A stretch of DNA of 64,000 nucleotides. Source: Pseudomonadota bacterium. Lineage in GTDB: Bacteria > Desulfobacterota > Desulfobulbia > Desulfobulbales > Desulfocapsaceae. The translations under genes and the position numbers were made by a program. Positions within the stretch are counted from its first letter, which is position 1; the number at the start of each line of letters is the position of its first letter. The stretch lies in contig JAHJNL010000093.1 in the NCBI GenBank assembly GCA_018820855.1, forward strand, positions 1 through 64,000, written 5' to 3'. A model generated the notes under the pieces. The model saw only the letters and a list, made by a program, of their open reading frames with translations, searched no databases and was not told where the DNA came from. Shown here one piece after another: positions 43,402 to 53,050 of the stretch.

Positions 43402-44165
43402 TCAGCGTAGTCGGCACCGGAATCGGTAGTAGAGAGAACATGACGCCGCAGGCAGTAGGCGTTCTGAAAAAAGCTGATGTCATTATCGGCTATAAAACGT
43501 ATCTTGATCTTATTCCGGAACTGCTTGAGGGAAAAGAGGTCCTCTCCTCTGCGATGATGCAGGAAGTTGAACGCTGCAACGCATCTTTTGAGCTTGCCGG
43601 CGCAGGCAAACGCGTTGCCCTTGTTTCAGGCGGAGATCCTGGCATCTATGCCATGGCGGGTCTGGTTTTTGAGATCGCTGCCAAGGCTGACAGCCGGGTC
43701 AGGATCGAGGTGATTCCCGGCATAGCTGCAGTCAATGGTTGTGCCGCACGGCTTGGGGCTCCCCTTATGCATGATTTTGCCGCAATAAGCCTTTCCGATC
43801 TGCTTACCCCCTGGGAGATGATAGAAAAACGACTCGAGGCGGCAGCATCTGCTGATTTTGTAATTGCTCTCTACAATCCCAAGTCTAAAAAACGCACCGA
43901 ACATATCGTCAAGGCGAGAGAAATCATGCTTCGCTATCGAAAAGGCAAAACACCGGTTGGTATCGTCACCGCAGCCAGCCGGGAAAATGAATCGATCTGT
44001 CTTACCACTCTCGATCATATGCTTGACGCTGAAATCAACATGCAGTCCACTGTCATTATCGGTAATTCCACTACTTTTTCCTGGAACGGCTATATGATCA
44101 CGCCCAGAGGCTACAAAGACAAATACGAGCTGGGAAAAACTGAAAAACAGGGTGAAAACGAATGA
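43347..44165 (+). CDS. cbiH: Cobalt-precorrin-3B C17-methyltransferase CbiH
   Basis: This 272-residue SAM methyltransferase has the tetrapyrrole methylase motifs: VGTGIGSRENMTPQAVGVL near 23, LVSGGDPGIYAMAGLVFEIA, EVIPGIAAVNGCAARLGAP and GIVTAASRENES. CbiH methylates C17 and contracts the ring. The start at 43347 has a good Shine-Dalgarno (AAGGA), and the 55-bp overlap with cbiG is genuine. The stop overlaps the next start (ATGA). Confidence 0.92.
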   Translation: MEGCNSSSSHQADPSLGLISVVGTGIGSRENMTPQAVGVLKKADVIIGYKTYLDLIPELLEGKEVLSSAMMQEVERCNASFELAGAGKRVALVSGGDPGIYAMAGLVFEIAAKADSRVRIEVIPGIAAVNGCAARLGAPLMHDFAAISLSDLLTPWEMIEKRLEAAASADFVIALYNPKSKKRTEHIVKAREIMLRYRKGKTPVGIVTAASRENESICLTTLDHMLDAEINMQSTVIIGNSTTFSWNGYMITPRGYKDKYELGKTEKQGENE

Positions 44166-44752
44166 ATCGGCGGCTCATCCTGCTGAGACACGGCGAGACA
44201 GGGTTTCCTGGTAGATATATCGGTGCCACTGACGTCCCGCTATCATCTGCAGGAATTTCTCAGATATCCGCACTGCAGACGATTTTTCGGGAACAGGACA
44301 TAGATCTGATCATCTCCAGTCCCATGGAACGTTGCAGGCAATGCGCAAAAATCCTCTTTCCGGAACGTTCTATCCACTATGATGATGATCTGCGTGAGAT
44401 AGATTTCGGGCGTTGGGAAGGATTGAGTTTTGCGGAAATAAAAGCTGCAGATGCTGAGCTGGTCGATTTGTGGGCCAAATGGTCTCCTGATTTTTGTTTC
44501 CCCCAGGGAGAGCGTATCGGCAGCTTTCTTAATCGGATATACAGCGTTGGCGAACGACTCTCTGCTGCTCAGGAAAAGACTACCCTTTTGATTGCACATG
44601 GTGGCGTTATCCGAACTCTTCTTTGCTATTTTCTCAAGCTTGCCCCAAGCGATTTCCTCCTTTTCCAGGTAGCCAAGGGCAAATTTTCTACCCTCAGTCT
44701 CTTCAGTGAAGGGGGAGTCCTCACCGGTTTCAATTTGGGGGCAAGCGCATGA
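44162..44752 (+). CDS. cobC: Alpha-ribazole phosphatase-like histidine phosphatase CobC
   Basis: This 196-residue histidine phosphatase has the LLRHGETGF motif at residues 6-14 with phospho-accepting His, and the second His in LLIAHGGVIRTLL. CobC removes phosphate from alpha-ribazole-5'-phosphate (or the cobalamin phosphate) in nucleotide-loop assembly. It sits between cbiH and cobU with 4-bp overlaps at both ends, which argues for this role over a general phosphatase. Confidence 0.87.
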   Translation: MNRRLILLRHGETGFPGRYIGATDVPLSSAGISQISALQTIFREQDIDLIISSPMERCRQCAKILFPERSIHYDDDLREIDFGRWEGLSFAEIKAADAELVDLWAKWSPDFCFPQGERIGSFLNRIYSVGERLSAAQEKTTLLIAHGGVIRTLLCYFLKLAPSDFLLFQVAKGKFSTLSLFSEGGVLTGFNLGASA

Positions 44753-45306
44753 GAAGGCTGATTCTTGTAACAGGAGGGGCCAGAAGCGGGAAAAGTGATT
44801 ATGCTCTGTCTCGAGCCCAGGCATTACCCGGACCCCATGTCTTTCTGGCTACCTGTCCGGTTATAGACTCTGAGATGGATGATCGAATCGCGCGGCATAA
44901 GGCCGATCGAGAGAACGGAATATGGCAGACCATAGAAGAAGAAATTGAATTGGCAGCAACCATCAGTTCTTTAAAATCTGGTTCGGTGTGCCTTGTCGAT
45001 TGCTTGACCTTATGGGTTAACAATTTGATGTATCATGCTGAAAAAGCGAATATATCATTTGGCGAAGATGAGATGCGGGCAAGATGTGAAGCCTTGGTGC
45101 GCACCGCTGCCGAATATCAGGGGACTTTGATTTGTGTTTCCAATGAGGTTGGTATGGGAGTTGTTCCTGACAATGCCTCGGCCAGGCTCTATCGCGATCT
45201 GGTGGGGCGTTGTAACAGAATGCTTGCGGCGGCTGCCAATGAAGTGATCCTTGTCAGTTGCGGTCTTCCTCTTTTTTTAAAAGAATGTGTAACTGACCAA
45301 CCATAA
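44749..45306 (+). CDS. cobU: Adenosylcobinamide kinase / guanylyltransferase CobU
   Basis: This 185-residue protein has the P-loop VTGGARSGKSDYAL at residues 6-19 and the CobU sequence ATCPVIDSEMDDRIARHKADR containing the guanylylated His. It phosphorylates adenosylcobinamide and adds GMP. The start overlaps the stop of cobC (ATGA). A 65-bp gap follows before cobT. Confidence 0.94.
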   Translation: MRRLILVTGGARSGKSDYALSRAQALPGPHVFLATCPVIDSEMDDRIARHKADRENGIWQTIEEEIELAATISSLKSGSVCLVDCLTLWVNNLMYHAEKANISFGEDEMRARCEALVRTAAEYQGTLICVSNEVGMGVVPDNASARLYRDLVGRCNRMLAAAANEVILVSCGLPLFLKECVTDQP

Positions 45307-45371
45307 CCTGTACCCTCTATCCCCTCTTAATAACAATTCGTTATGATAATGATATCTGAAAGGAATATAAT

Positions 45372-46436
45372 ATGAGCCTGCTTGAACGAACACTGAAAGA
45401 GATTTTTCCCCAGGATAGTGCTTTTCGAGATCGCGCCAAAGAACGACTGGATCAACTGGCCATGCCGCACTGGGCTCTGGGCGACCTGATGGATCTCGCT
45501 GTTGACCTGGCCGGCATGACCCGTTCCATGTCCCCGCCAGTGTCGAAAAAGGCCATAGTTACAATGGCCGGAGATCACGGAGTGGTTGCAGAAGGGGTGT
45601 CCAAATTTCCTCAGGAAGTTACCCCGCAGATGGTTTACAACTTCGTTAACGGCGGGGCAGGAATCAATGCCCTTGCCAGGCAGGCCGGTGCGGAGGTGAT
45701 AGTGGTGGATATGGGAGTGGCCGCAGACCTCAATGATCTGGCCAAGCAGGGGAAGATCATCAATAAAAAAGTTGGGCTTGGCACGGACAACATCGCTCAG
45801 GGGCCTGCCATGAGTCTGGCCATGGCCATCCGCTGCCTGGAATCAGGGATCGATATTGCCAATGAACTGGCAGATCGGGTGGATGTCTTCGGTACCGGTG
45901 ATATGGGCATTGGCAACACCACTCCATCCACTGCAATAGCAGCTGCCATTACCGGGAAATCCGTTGAAGAGCTCACGGGTCGAGGTACCGGCCTTGACGA
46001 TGACCAACTGGAGCACAAACAGGAAGTGATTAAGAAAATCCTGGCCTGCAACAACCCGGATCCCAAAAACGGTATCGATATCCTGGCCAAGGTCGGCGGC
46101 TTTGAAATAGGCGGTATTGCCGGTCTGATCCTCGGTGCTGCTGCCTTGAAAAAACCGGTGGTGGTAGACGGTTTTATCTCAACAGCAGGCGCACTCATTG
46201 CAATTACCATCGAGCCTTTTGTCCGTGATTATATCATCTGTGCCCATCGTTCCATGGAACCGGGCCACCGCTTCATGCAGGAAAAGATCGGCTGTCGGCC
46301 GCTGCTCGACATGAATCTCCGTCTGGGCGAGGGGACAGGTGCGGCGCTGGCCATGAACCTGGTGGAAGCAGCTGTGGCCGTGCTCACCGAAGTCGCCACT
46401 TTTGAAGAGGCAGCTGTTGCCGGGTCCGACAAATAA
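45372..46436 (+). CDS. cobT: Nicotinate-nucleotide-dimethylbenzimidazole phosphoribosyltransferase CobT
   Basis: This 354-residue protein has the CobT blocks GDHGVVAEGVSKFPQEVTPQ, NGGAGINALARQAGAEVIVV, GTGDMGIGNTTPSTAIAAAI and the catalytic Glu in LRLGEGTGAALAMNLVEAA. It makes alpha-ribazole phosphate from the lower ligand base. The Shine-Dalgarno (GAAAGGAA) is clear. It is followed 1 bp later by cobS. Confidence 0.95.
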   Translation: MSLLERTLKEIFPQDSAFRDRAKERLDQLAMPHWALGDLMDLAVDLAGMTRSMSPPVSKKAIVTMAGDHGVVAEGVSKFPQEVTPQMVYNFVNGGAGINALARQAGAEVIVVDMGVAADLNDLAKQGKIINKKVGLGTDNIAQGPAMSLAMAIRCLESGIDIANELADRVDVFGTGDMGIGNTTPSTAIAAAITGKSVEELTGRGTGLDDDQLEHKQEVIKKILACNNPDPKNGIDILAKVGGFEIGGIAGLILGAAALKKPVVVDGFISTAGALIAITIEPFVRDYIICAHRSMEPGHRFMQEKIGCRPLLDMNLRLGEGTGAALAMNLVEAAVAVLTEVATFEEAAVAGSDK

Positions 46437-46437
46437 A

Positions 46438-47232
46438 ATGGGAGATGACTCAACCGGGCAGGATATTGGTTTGCGGCTCGGCCTGCGTTTCCCTTTAACC
46501 TCGCTGCTCACTGCCCTGCGCTTTCTCACTATCTTCCCCATATCCTGGAGAAGCAAAGAAGACGGCCGATTTTTTCAGGCCAGCCTGGTCTGGTTTCCAC
46601 TGGTTGGCCTGCTCATCGGGACTATGGCAGCAGCTGTGATCTTTCTCAGCGGGAGCCTTCTGCCTCCTTCACTGGTCGCGGTGCTGGCAATTGTCTTCCT
46701 GGCCGGAATATCCGGCTGTCTGCATCTTGACGGCCTGGCGGACAGCGGAGACGGTCTGCTCAGTGCCCGCCCACGCGAACAGGCCCTGGACATCATGCGT
46801 GACAGTCGCAGTGGGGCGATGGGCGTAATTGTCCTGATCTTTGTGCTCCTTGGTAAATTTGCTGCACTCTCTGCCATGCCCATCAATAGTATGGTCATGG
46901 CCGTCTTTTTTATACCTCTGGCCGGGAGGACCGCCATCTTGCTCACCATGGCAGTCCTTCCTTATGCACGGACAGGCGAAGGTCTTGGTCGTCTTTTCTA
47001 CTCTGCTGACAGCCGCATGCTGGGTCTGGCTACTCTGTTCTTCTACGCAGTGGTGGCACTCTTTTTTTCCTGGAAAATTGCCTTTCTCCTGCTCTTGGCA
47101 ATCCTGGCAACGGTTGCGCTTTTTTCCTTCTGGTGTTTTCGTAAAATCGGCGGGGCCACCGGAGATACCCTGGGTGCAGTGTGCGAACTCACGGAACTGG
47201 CCACAGCCGTTGCCTTCACTGTTACTTTTTGA
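46438..47232 (+). CDS. cobS: Cobalamin synthase CobS
   Basis: Taken from the ATG at 46438, 1 bp after the cobT stop, this 264-residue integral membrane protein has about six hydrophobic helices and the CobS signature LTALRFLTIFPISW, GCLHLDGLADSGDGLLSARP and RDSRSGAMGVIVL. It joins adenosyl-GDP-cobinamide and alpha-ribazole phosphate. An upstream in-frame ATG inside cobT is disfavoured. Confidence 0.94.
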   Translation: MGDDSTGQDIGLRLGLRFPLTSLLTALRFLTIFPISWRSKEDGRFFQASLVWFPLVGLLIGTMAAAVIFLSGSLLPPSLVAVLAIVFLAGISGCLHLDGLADSGDGLLSARPREQALDIMRDSRSGAMGVIVLIFVLLGKFAALSAMPINSMVMAVFFIPLAGRTAILLTMAVLPYARTGEGLGRLFYSADSRMLGLATLFFYAVVALFFSWKIAFLLLLAILATVALFSFWCFRKIGGATGDTLGAVCELTELATAVAFTVTF

Positions 47233-47272
47233 CAAAATCATAAAAATCCACCCATCCTGATGAAGATTTTTT

Positions 47273-49888
47273 ATGACGCCATCACTTTTAAAGCAAGCTG
47301 AGAATATGAAAACAGGAGACTCCTCATACGGACATGGTGGTAATATCCATACCGTGTCCAGAGCCAAAGGGCTTGAACTTGAATCCATCCTGGATTTCAG
47401 CGCCAATATTAATCCCCTTGGCCCACCCGAGTGGCTTCGTTCCTGTGTGAGCAGGGAGCTGGATTCCATCCTCCATTATCCCGACCCTTCCGCTTCGGAA
47501 CTCGCCGGGATCATAAGTGAGAGATACCGTGTCCCTCTGGAAACAGTACTGGTGGCCAACGGATCTACCGAGCTCCTCTACCAGCTGCCCCGTGTTCTTG
47601 ACTGCAAAAGGGCTGTCATCCCGACTCCCTGTTATATCGATTACATCAAGGTGATGGAGCTTGCCGGAATCCCGGTGCATACTCTTCCTCTTGATCCTGA
47701 GCAGGATTTTGTGGCAGACGTGAAGCGCATCAGCTACACCCTTATGCCAGGGGATCTGCTTATCCTTGGGACACCAAACAACCCGACCGGGAAATGCGTA
47801 GCGGCTGCTGACATTATCGCCATGTCTTCAGCTCATCCTCAGGTTCTTTTTCTCATTGATGAGGCCTTCCTCGACTTTGTCCAGGGCGGACAGAGTGTTG
47901 CCGCTGCGGCTTCCAATATACTCACCCTCCATTCCCTGACCAAATTTTATGCCATTCCGGGATTACGCCTGGGATTCGGCGTCTTTCCTGCCACTATTGC
48001 CAATAATCTGCGGCGTCTGCTTCCGCCCTGGACCGTGAACAGCCTGGCTCAGAAGGTAGGGGAACGAGCTCTTCTGGACAGAGAGTACTGGCAGGAGTCC
48101 GGACAATATTGTGTCGAGTGCAGGAATTCTTTTCAAGAGGGCTTGTCCGCCTTTACTGATCTCCAGGTCTTTCCCTCCGAGGCCAATTACCTCCTTCTTC
48201 GCCTCAAAGGAAAACTCACGGTCAGTGAGTTACAGGAGCAATTGGCAGAACATACTATCCTGATCAGGGACTGCGCCAACTATCGTGGCCTTGGTACGGG
48301 CTATTTCCGCGTGGCCGTGCGCAGTCACCAGGAAAATCTCCAGTTTCTAGACGCCCTGGCGAAGATCCTGCCGGTATCCGCTAAAGAGAAGAGAAACAAG
48401 GTAAGACCAAAGAAGACACCGGCCATCATGTTCCAGGGGACCTCTTCCAATGCCGGAAAATCAGTTCTCACCGCTGCTCTGTGCCGTATCCTGCTACAGG
48501 ATGGAGTACGGGTGGCGCCGTTCAAGTCTCAGAATATGTCGCTCAACTCCTTTGTCACCCTCAACGGTCTTGAGATGGGCAGAGCCCAGGTGGTGCAGGC
48601 TCAGGCCGCACGCCTGGACCCGGATGTGCGCATGAACCCCATACTTCTCAAGCCAAACTCCGATACCGGCAGCCAGGTCATTGTCAAAGGGAGGCCGGTG
48701 GGCAACATGAGTGTCATGGAATATGTGCATTACAAGGAAAAAGCCATGCAGGTGGCTTGTCAATGTTACGATGAATTGGCAGCAGACTATCAGGCCATTG
48801 TTCTTGAAGGAGCCGGATCGCCAGGCGAGGTCAACCTCAAGCGCCATGACATTGTCAACATGCGCATGGCCCGTTATGCAGAGTCACCGGTGATCCTGGT
48901 TGGCGACATTGACAGAGGCGGGGTCTATGCCTCCTTTGTCGGTACCATGGAGGTGCTGAATCAATGGGAGCGCAGACTGGTGGCAGGGTTTCTGGTCAAC
49001 CGTTTCCGGGGGAAGAGCTCACTGCTCCAGGATGCCCACGACTACGTGCTTGCCCACACCGGAAAAGAAGTCCTTGGGGTGATTCCGTATCTCGCCAATC
49101 ACGGAATCCCGGAAGAAGATTCCGTTTCCTTCAAAGACGGACTTTTCCAGGGTACGCGGCCTGTTCAGGAACACATTGAAATAGCACTGATCAGTCTGCC
49201 GCATATTTCAAATTTTACCGATATTGAGCCATTTATTGAAGAAGCGGATGTCTATCTGCGTGTAGTTTCTCAGCCTGCCGATCTCGGCTCACCTGATGTG
49301 ATCATCCTGCCCGGTTCCAAGAATGTGATTGGTGATCTTTGCTCTCTCGTGGAGTCGGGGCTGGCAGCCGAGATCCGAAAGAGGGCAGAGCAGGGGTGCG
49401 AGGTGGTTGGTATCTGCGGCGGCTATCAGATGCTTGGGGCCAGTATAGAAGACCCGCACGGTATTGAGTCCACAGCTCATAAGATACAGGGGCTTGCCCT
49501 TATTGACATGCACACCTTCTTGGCCCCTGACAAGACCCTGGTGAGAAAGGAGGGCATTCATATTCCTTCCGGGCAGGCTGTTGTCGGCTACGAGATCCAT
49601 CACGGACTTACCCGCGCCAGTACACCTTCTCTTTTTTCCTATAAAGATCATTCTTCCTGCGGCACTGCCTCTGAAAGCGGATTTATCTGGGGAAGTTATC
49701 TCCACGGCCTCTTTGATTCAGATCTTTTTCGTCGCTGGTTCATTGATCGGGCTAGGCTGCGAAAATGTCTGAAACCATACAGTGGGCCTCTCTGTTCCTA
49801 TAACCTGGAACCTGCCTTTGACCGCTTAGCGGATGTGGTGCGCAGGGGAATAGACATGGACAGGGTCTACCAATTGCTCGGCCTCTGA
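47273..49888 (+). CDS. cbiP: Fused threonine-phosphate decarboxylase CobD and cobyric acid synthase CbiP
   Basis: This 871-residue fusion has an N-terminal class I/II aminotransferase fold (about 1-370). It shows CobD motifs GGNIHTVSRAKGLELESILD and the PLP-lysine segment LHSLTKFYAIPGLRLGFG (Lys about 224). The C-terminal part (about 384-871) is CbiP: ATP loop GTSSNAGKSVLTAA, SQNMSLNSF and the glutamine amidotransferase Cys in GICGGYQMLG. CobD makes aminopropanol phosphate, and CbiP amidates cobyrinic acid diamide. A second start (MKTGDSSYGHGG) lies 11 codons in. Confidence 0.9.
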   Translation: MTPSLLKQAENMKTGDSSYGHGGNIHTVSRAKGLELESILDFSANINPLGPPEWLRSCVSRELDSILHYPDPSASELAGIISERYRVPLETVLVANGSTELLYQLPRVLDCKRAVIPTPCYIDYIKVMELAGIPVHTLPLDPEQDFVADVKRISYTLMPGDLLILGTPNNPTGKCVAAADIIAMSSAHPQVLFLIDEAFLDFVQGGQSVAAAASNILTLHSLTKFYAIPGLRLGFGVFPATIANNLRRLLPPWTVNSLAQKVGERALLDREYWQESGQYCVECRNSFQEGLSAFTDLQVFPSEANYLLLRLKGKLTVSELQEQLAEHTILIRDCANYRGLGTGYFRVAVRSHQENLQFLDALAKILPVSAKEKRNKVRPKKTPAIMFQGTSSNAGKSVLTAALCRILLQDGVRVAPFKSQNMSLNSFVTLNGLEMGRAQVVQAQAARLDPDVRMNPILLKPNSDTGSQVIVKGRPVGNMSVMEYVHYKEKAMQVACQCYDELAADYQAIVLEGAGSPGEVNLKRHDIVNMRMARYAESPVILVGDIDRGGVYASFVGTMEVLNQWERRLVAGFLVNRFRGKSSLLQDAHDYVLAHTGKEVLGVIPYLANHGIPEEDSVSFKDGLFQGTRPVQEHIEIALISLPHISNFTDIEPFIEEADVYLRVVSQPADLGSPDVIILPGSKNVIGDLCSLVESGLAAEIRKRAEQGCEVVGICGGYQMLGASIEDPHGIESTAHKIQGLALIDMHTFLAPDKTLVRKEGIHIPSGQAVVGYEIHHGLTRASTPSLFSYKDHSSCGTASESGFIWGSYLHGLFDSDLFRRWFIDRARLRKCLKPYSGPLCSYNLEPAFDRLADVVRRGIDMDRVYQLLGL

Positions 49889-49897
49889 TCGTCGGTT

Positions 49898-50908
49898 ATG
49901 CACTATTTATTTGAGCTCCAGCTGCTAGCGGCAGTGCTTCTCGACCTCCTTTGCGGTGACCCTCGCTGGTTTCCTCATCCGGTACGACTTATAGGGCTGT
50001 TCATCACCTGGTGTGAAGCAGCCTTTTGTCATCTTGTGAAATCCCCGTTCCTGGCAGGAGGGATAACAGTCACTTCAGTTCTGGTCCTGACCCTGGGCCT
50101 GAGTGCACTTCTTCTTGCAGGCGCTGTATTGGTCTCTTCCGTGCTCGCCCAGGCCCTTGCCGTTTTCTTTCTCTATACCTCCGTTGCCGCACGGGATCTT
50201 GTGGCCCATTCCAAAACAGTTTACCTGGCATTACGGGATGCCAACTCCCTGGACCCTGCTCGAGTTGCCGTCTCACGTATCGTAGGGAGAGATACCGCAA
50301 CTCTCAGCAGGGCTGGAATTGTTCGGGCCTGTGTGGAGACTGTAGCTGAGAATATGGTAGACGGGGTGACAGCTCCGCTTTTTTACGGTATTCTGCTGTC
50401 TCTATTTGCTCCGTTGACCGGAATAAACCCCATATTCCTGGCAGCCTTGGGGGCCATGGGTTACAAGGCGGTTAATACGATGGATTCCATGATTGGATAT
50501 AAAAATGATCGCTACCTCCTTTTCGGCAGGTGCGCAGCCCGCCTGGATGATCTGGTTAATTTTTTTCCGGCACGGATCAGCGGGTTGCTCCTTGTTCCGG
50601 CTGCACTGTTACTCGGTCTGGACTGGCAGGGAGCGTTCACAGTATTTGTAAAGGACAGGCTCAAGCATGCAAGCCCGAATGCAGGACACCCGGAAGCAGC
50701 AGTGGCCGGTGCCCTGGGCGTTCAGCTTGGTGGCGTCTCAAACTATTTTGGAAAAGCGGTGAGCAAACCTTGTATAGGAGAGTCCAGTCGTGAGATAGAG
50801 AGTGGGGATATCCTGCAGGCAAATAAACTCATGCTGTTGGGTTCTTTCTTATTTCTTCTTCTGATGCTCTTGTTACGACAAGTCTTTCTGTCTCTCCTCA
50901 ACTCATGA
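49898..50908 (+). CDS. cbiB: Adenosylcobinamide-phosphate synthase CbiB
   Basis: This 336-residue integral membrane protein has the CbiB features DLLCGDPRWFPHPVRLIG near 18, SRIVGRDTATLSRAGIVRAC, ENMVDGVTAPLFYG and GYKAVNTMDSMIGYKNDRY. It joins aminopropanol phosphate (the CobD product) to adenosylcobyric acid. It lies 9 bp after the fusion gene, and its stop overlaps cbiA (ATGA). Confidence 0.94.
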   Translation: MHYLFELQLLAAVLLDLLCGDPRWFPHPVRLIGLFITWCEAAFCHLVKSPFLAGGITVTSVLVLTLGLSALLLAGAVLVSSVLAQALAVFFLYTSVAARDLVAHSKTVYLALRDANSLDPARVAVSRIVGRDTATLSRAGIVRACVETVAENMVDGVTAPLFYGILLSLFAPLTGINPIFLAALGAMGYKAVNTMDSMIGYKNDRYLLFGRCAARLDDLVNFFPARISGLLLVPAALLLGLDWQGAFTVFVKDRLKHASPNAGHPEAAVAGALGVQLGGVSNYFGKAVSKPCIGESSREIESGDILQANKLMLLGSFLFLLLMLLLRQVFLSLLNS

Positions 50909-52260
50909 GTACATTGTCAGCCTTTCTCATAGGCGGAACTGCCAGCGGTTCCGGGAAGACCACCTTGACGCTTGGCATTATGGCTGCGCTTAAGGCCAGG
51001 GGACTGCAGGTACAGCCTTTCAAGTGCGGTCCTGATTTCATCGATCCCAGCCTTCACAAAATGGTTACAGGCCTTGTTTCCTCCAACCTGGATCTCAGGA
51101 TGTGTGGGGAATCCTTTTGCACCAATGTGTTCAGTGAGCGTCTGGCAGGAAAGGACGTTGCTGTGGTGGAGGGAGTGATGGGGCTCTTTGATGGCGGGGC
51201 AGCCAGTTCCGCCTCTCTGGCCTCTGTGCTGCAACTGCCTGTCGTTCTGGTTGTCGATGCCCGCTCCGCCGGAGAGAGCGTGGCTGCGGTGGTCAAAGGC
51301 TTTGAAAAGTACTCGCCGGATGTTGATATCTGCGGCGTGATATTCAACCGGGTAGGGTCGCCCCGTCACCGGGAGCTCATCGAGCAGGCGACCCAGTCTC
51401 ACTGCAGAAGCCGTATTCTTGGTTTTTTTCCCCGTGATCTCACTTTTGCAATCCCTGATCGACATCTGGGCCTCTACATGGGGGACGAAAATCCCCTGAA
51501 CAGGGAACAGCTGACGCATCTTGTCGAGAAGGTGGAAGAACATATTGATCTTGACCTCTTGCTGCAGCTTGCAGGCAGACAGTCCTTGACTCTGTCTCAG
51601 GGGAAGGCTTCAGCCGGTAAGGGCACCTCAACAGTACGTTTGGCTGTTGCCCGTGACAAGGCCTTTTGCTTCTATTATCAGGATAATCTTCGCATACTGG
51701 AAGAGGCGGGGGCAGAGCTGGTCTTTTTCAGTCCCATGACAGACCATGCCTTGCCTGCCGGCTGTCATGGCGTGTATTTCGGCGGAGGCTACCCGGAACT
51801 TCACGCAGCAACTCTCAGCAGCAACCATGAGATGCTGCGCTCTGTTCACCGATTCGGACTCTCAGGTGGCATAATCTATGCGGAATGCGGTGGATTCATG
51901 TATCTTTGTAAGCAGATCAATGATGTCGATCATGTTTCCCACGCCATGTGCGAAATCTTTCCCTTTCAGGTCCGAATGAAAACACGTTTTTCCAGACTGG
52001 GATATCGCAGGCCGCAACTGGAAAAGGATTGCCTGCTGGGGAAGAAGGGCGAATGGCTGCACGGCCATGAATTTCATTATTCAGAGCTTGTAGACATCCC
52101 GAAAGATGTAAATACCGTCTATGAGCTCGAGGACGGTCGCAGTGAAGGTTACCGCTATAACAATGTGATTGGTGGCTATATCCATCTCCATTTCGGCAGG
52201 AGCCGGACCAATGTGGAAAATTTCATACATTATTTGAGCAGAGCCTCGAAGGTCAGTTGA
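50905..52260 (+). CDS. cbiA: Cobyrinate a,c-diamide synthase CbiA
   Basis: This 451-residue amidotransferase has the P-loop-like GGTASGSGKTTLTLGIMAAL near 10, KCGPDFIDPSLH and VEGVMGLFDG. The C-terminal glutamine amidotransferase domain has YFGGGYPELHA and the nucleophile in YAECGGFMYL. It amidates the a and c side chains of cobyrinate. Its start overlaps cbiB by 4 bp. Confidence 0.94.
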   Translation: MSTLSAFLIGGTASGSGKTTLTLGIMAALKARGLQVQPFKCGPDFIDPSLHKMVTGLVSSNLDLRMCGESFCTNVFSERLAGKDVAVVEGVMGLFDGGAASSASLASVLQLPVVLVVDARSAGESVAAVVKGFEKYSPDVDICGVIFNRVGSPRHRELIEQATQSHCRSRILGFFPRDLTFAIPDRHLGLYMGDENPLNREQLTHLVEKVEEHIDLDLLLQLAGRQSLTLSQGKASAGKGTSTVRLAVARDKAFCFYYQDNLRILEEAGAELVFFSPMTDHALPAGCHGVYFGGGYPELHAATLSSNHEMLRSVHRFGLSGGIIYAECGGFMYLCKQINDVDHVSHAMCEIFPFQVRMKTRFSRLGYRRPQLEKDCLLGKKGEWLHGHEFHYSELVDIPKDVNTVYELEDGRSEGYRYNNVIGGYIHLHFGRSRTNVENFIHYLSRASKVS

Positions 52261-52333
52261 TAGACGATAAGGAAACAGAATAAATTTCAACCTGAATATT
52301 TATCTTTTCGGTTAACGGGAAGCAGGAAAAAAT

Positions 52334-52972
52334 ATGGAAAGAATACTCAAGATAGTGCCGCAGAAAATAGAGGCGGAAAGTTTTCGTATCATTGAAGAGG
52401 AATTCGAAGAGCAGACAGGGATCAAGCCAGGCACCCTTGATCCGAGCCAGTTTGCCATAATAAGGCGTGTAATCCATGCCACCGGCGACTTTTCTTTTGC
52501 CGCAACCCTTCGTTTTCATCCTCATGCCATTGAGGCAGGTCTTGCCGCAATCCGCTCGGGGAAAAGTATTCTCACAGATGTCAACATGGCCACGGCCGGA
52601 ATCAGCCGTTTTCTGCTCGACCCCTATGGTGGAAAAATTATCTGTAGAGTGGCTGATTCAGATATTGCAGCACTTGCCAGAACTAAGGGGCAAACCCGCT
52701 CAGAGACGGCTATTGAGGAAGGTATTACGGAAAAAGTCGGGATTGTCGCCATCGGTAATGCACCCACTGCCCTGCTCGCCGTTATAAAGCTGATTCAAGA
52801 AGGTAGGGTACATCCCGACCTGGTCATCGGGGTGCCGGTGGGCTTCGTTAATGCAGAAGAATCAAAGGATATTCTCTACGAGCAGGATTTCCCTTATATC
52901 ACATCTCTCGGACGAAAAGGAGGAACCACTGTGTCGGTGGCAATTGTTAATGCGCTGTTGCGTCTTGCGTGA
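52334..52972 (+). CDS. cbiC: Cobalt-precorrin-8 methylmutase CbiC
   Basis: This 212-residue protein has the CbiC blocks RRVIHATGDFSFAATLRF (catalytic His), AGLAAIRSGKSILTDVNMAT, AIGNAPTALLAVIKLI and IGVPVGFVNAEESK. It moves the C11 methyl to C12 to give cobyrinic acid. It is the last gene of the operon, 73 bp after cbiA. The remaining early genes (cbiD, E, F, J, K, L, T) are not in the window. Confidence 0.94.
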   Translation: MERILKIVPQKIEAESFRIIEEEFEEQTGIKPGTLDPSQFAIIRRVIHATGDFSFAATLRFHPHAIEAGLAAIRSGKSILTDVNMATAGISRFLLDPYGGKIICRVADSDIAALARTKGQTRSETAIEEGITEKVGIVAIGNAPTALLAVIKLIQEGRVHPDLVIGVPVGFVNAEESKDILYEQDFPYITSLGRKGGTTVSVAIVNALLRLA

Positions 52973-53050
52973 GGCAACAGGGGCTTGACATTGGTTATCA
53001 ATAGAGATATGTTTTATGTACACTATATTTTATTAACGAATAGGTCCTCT

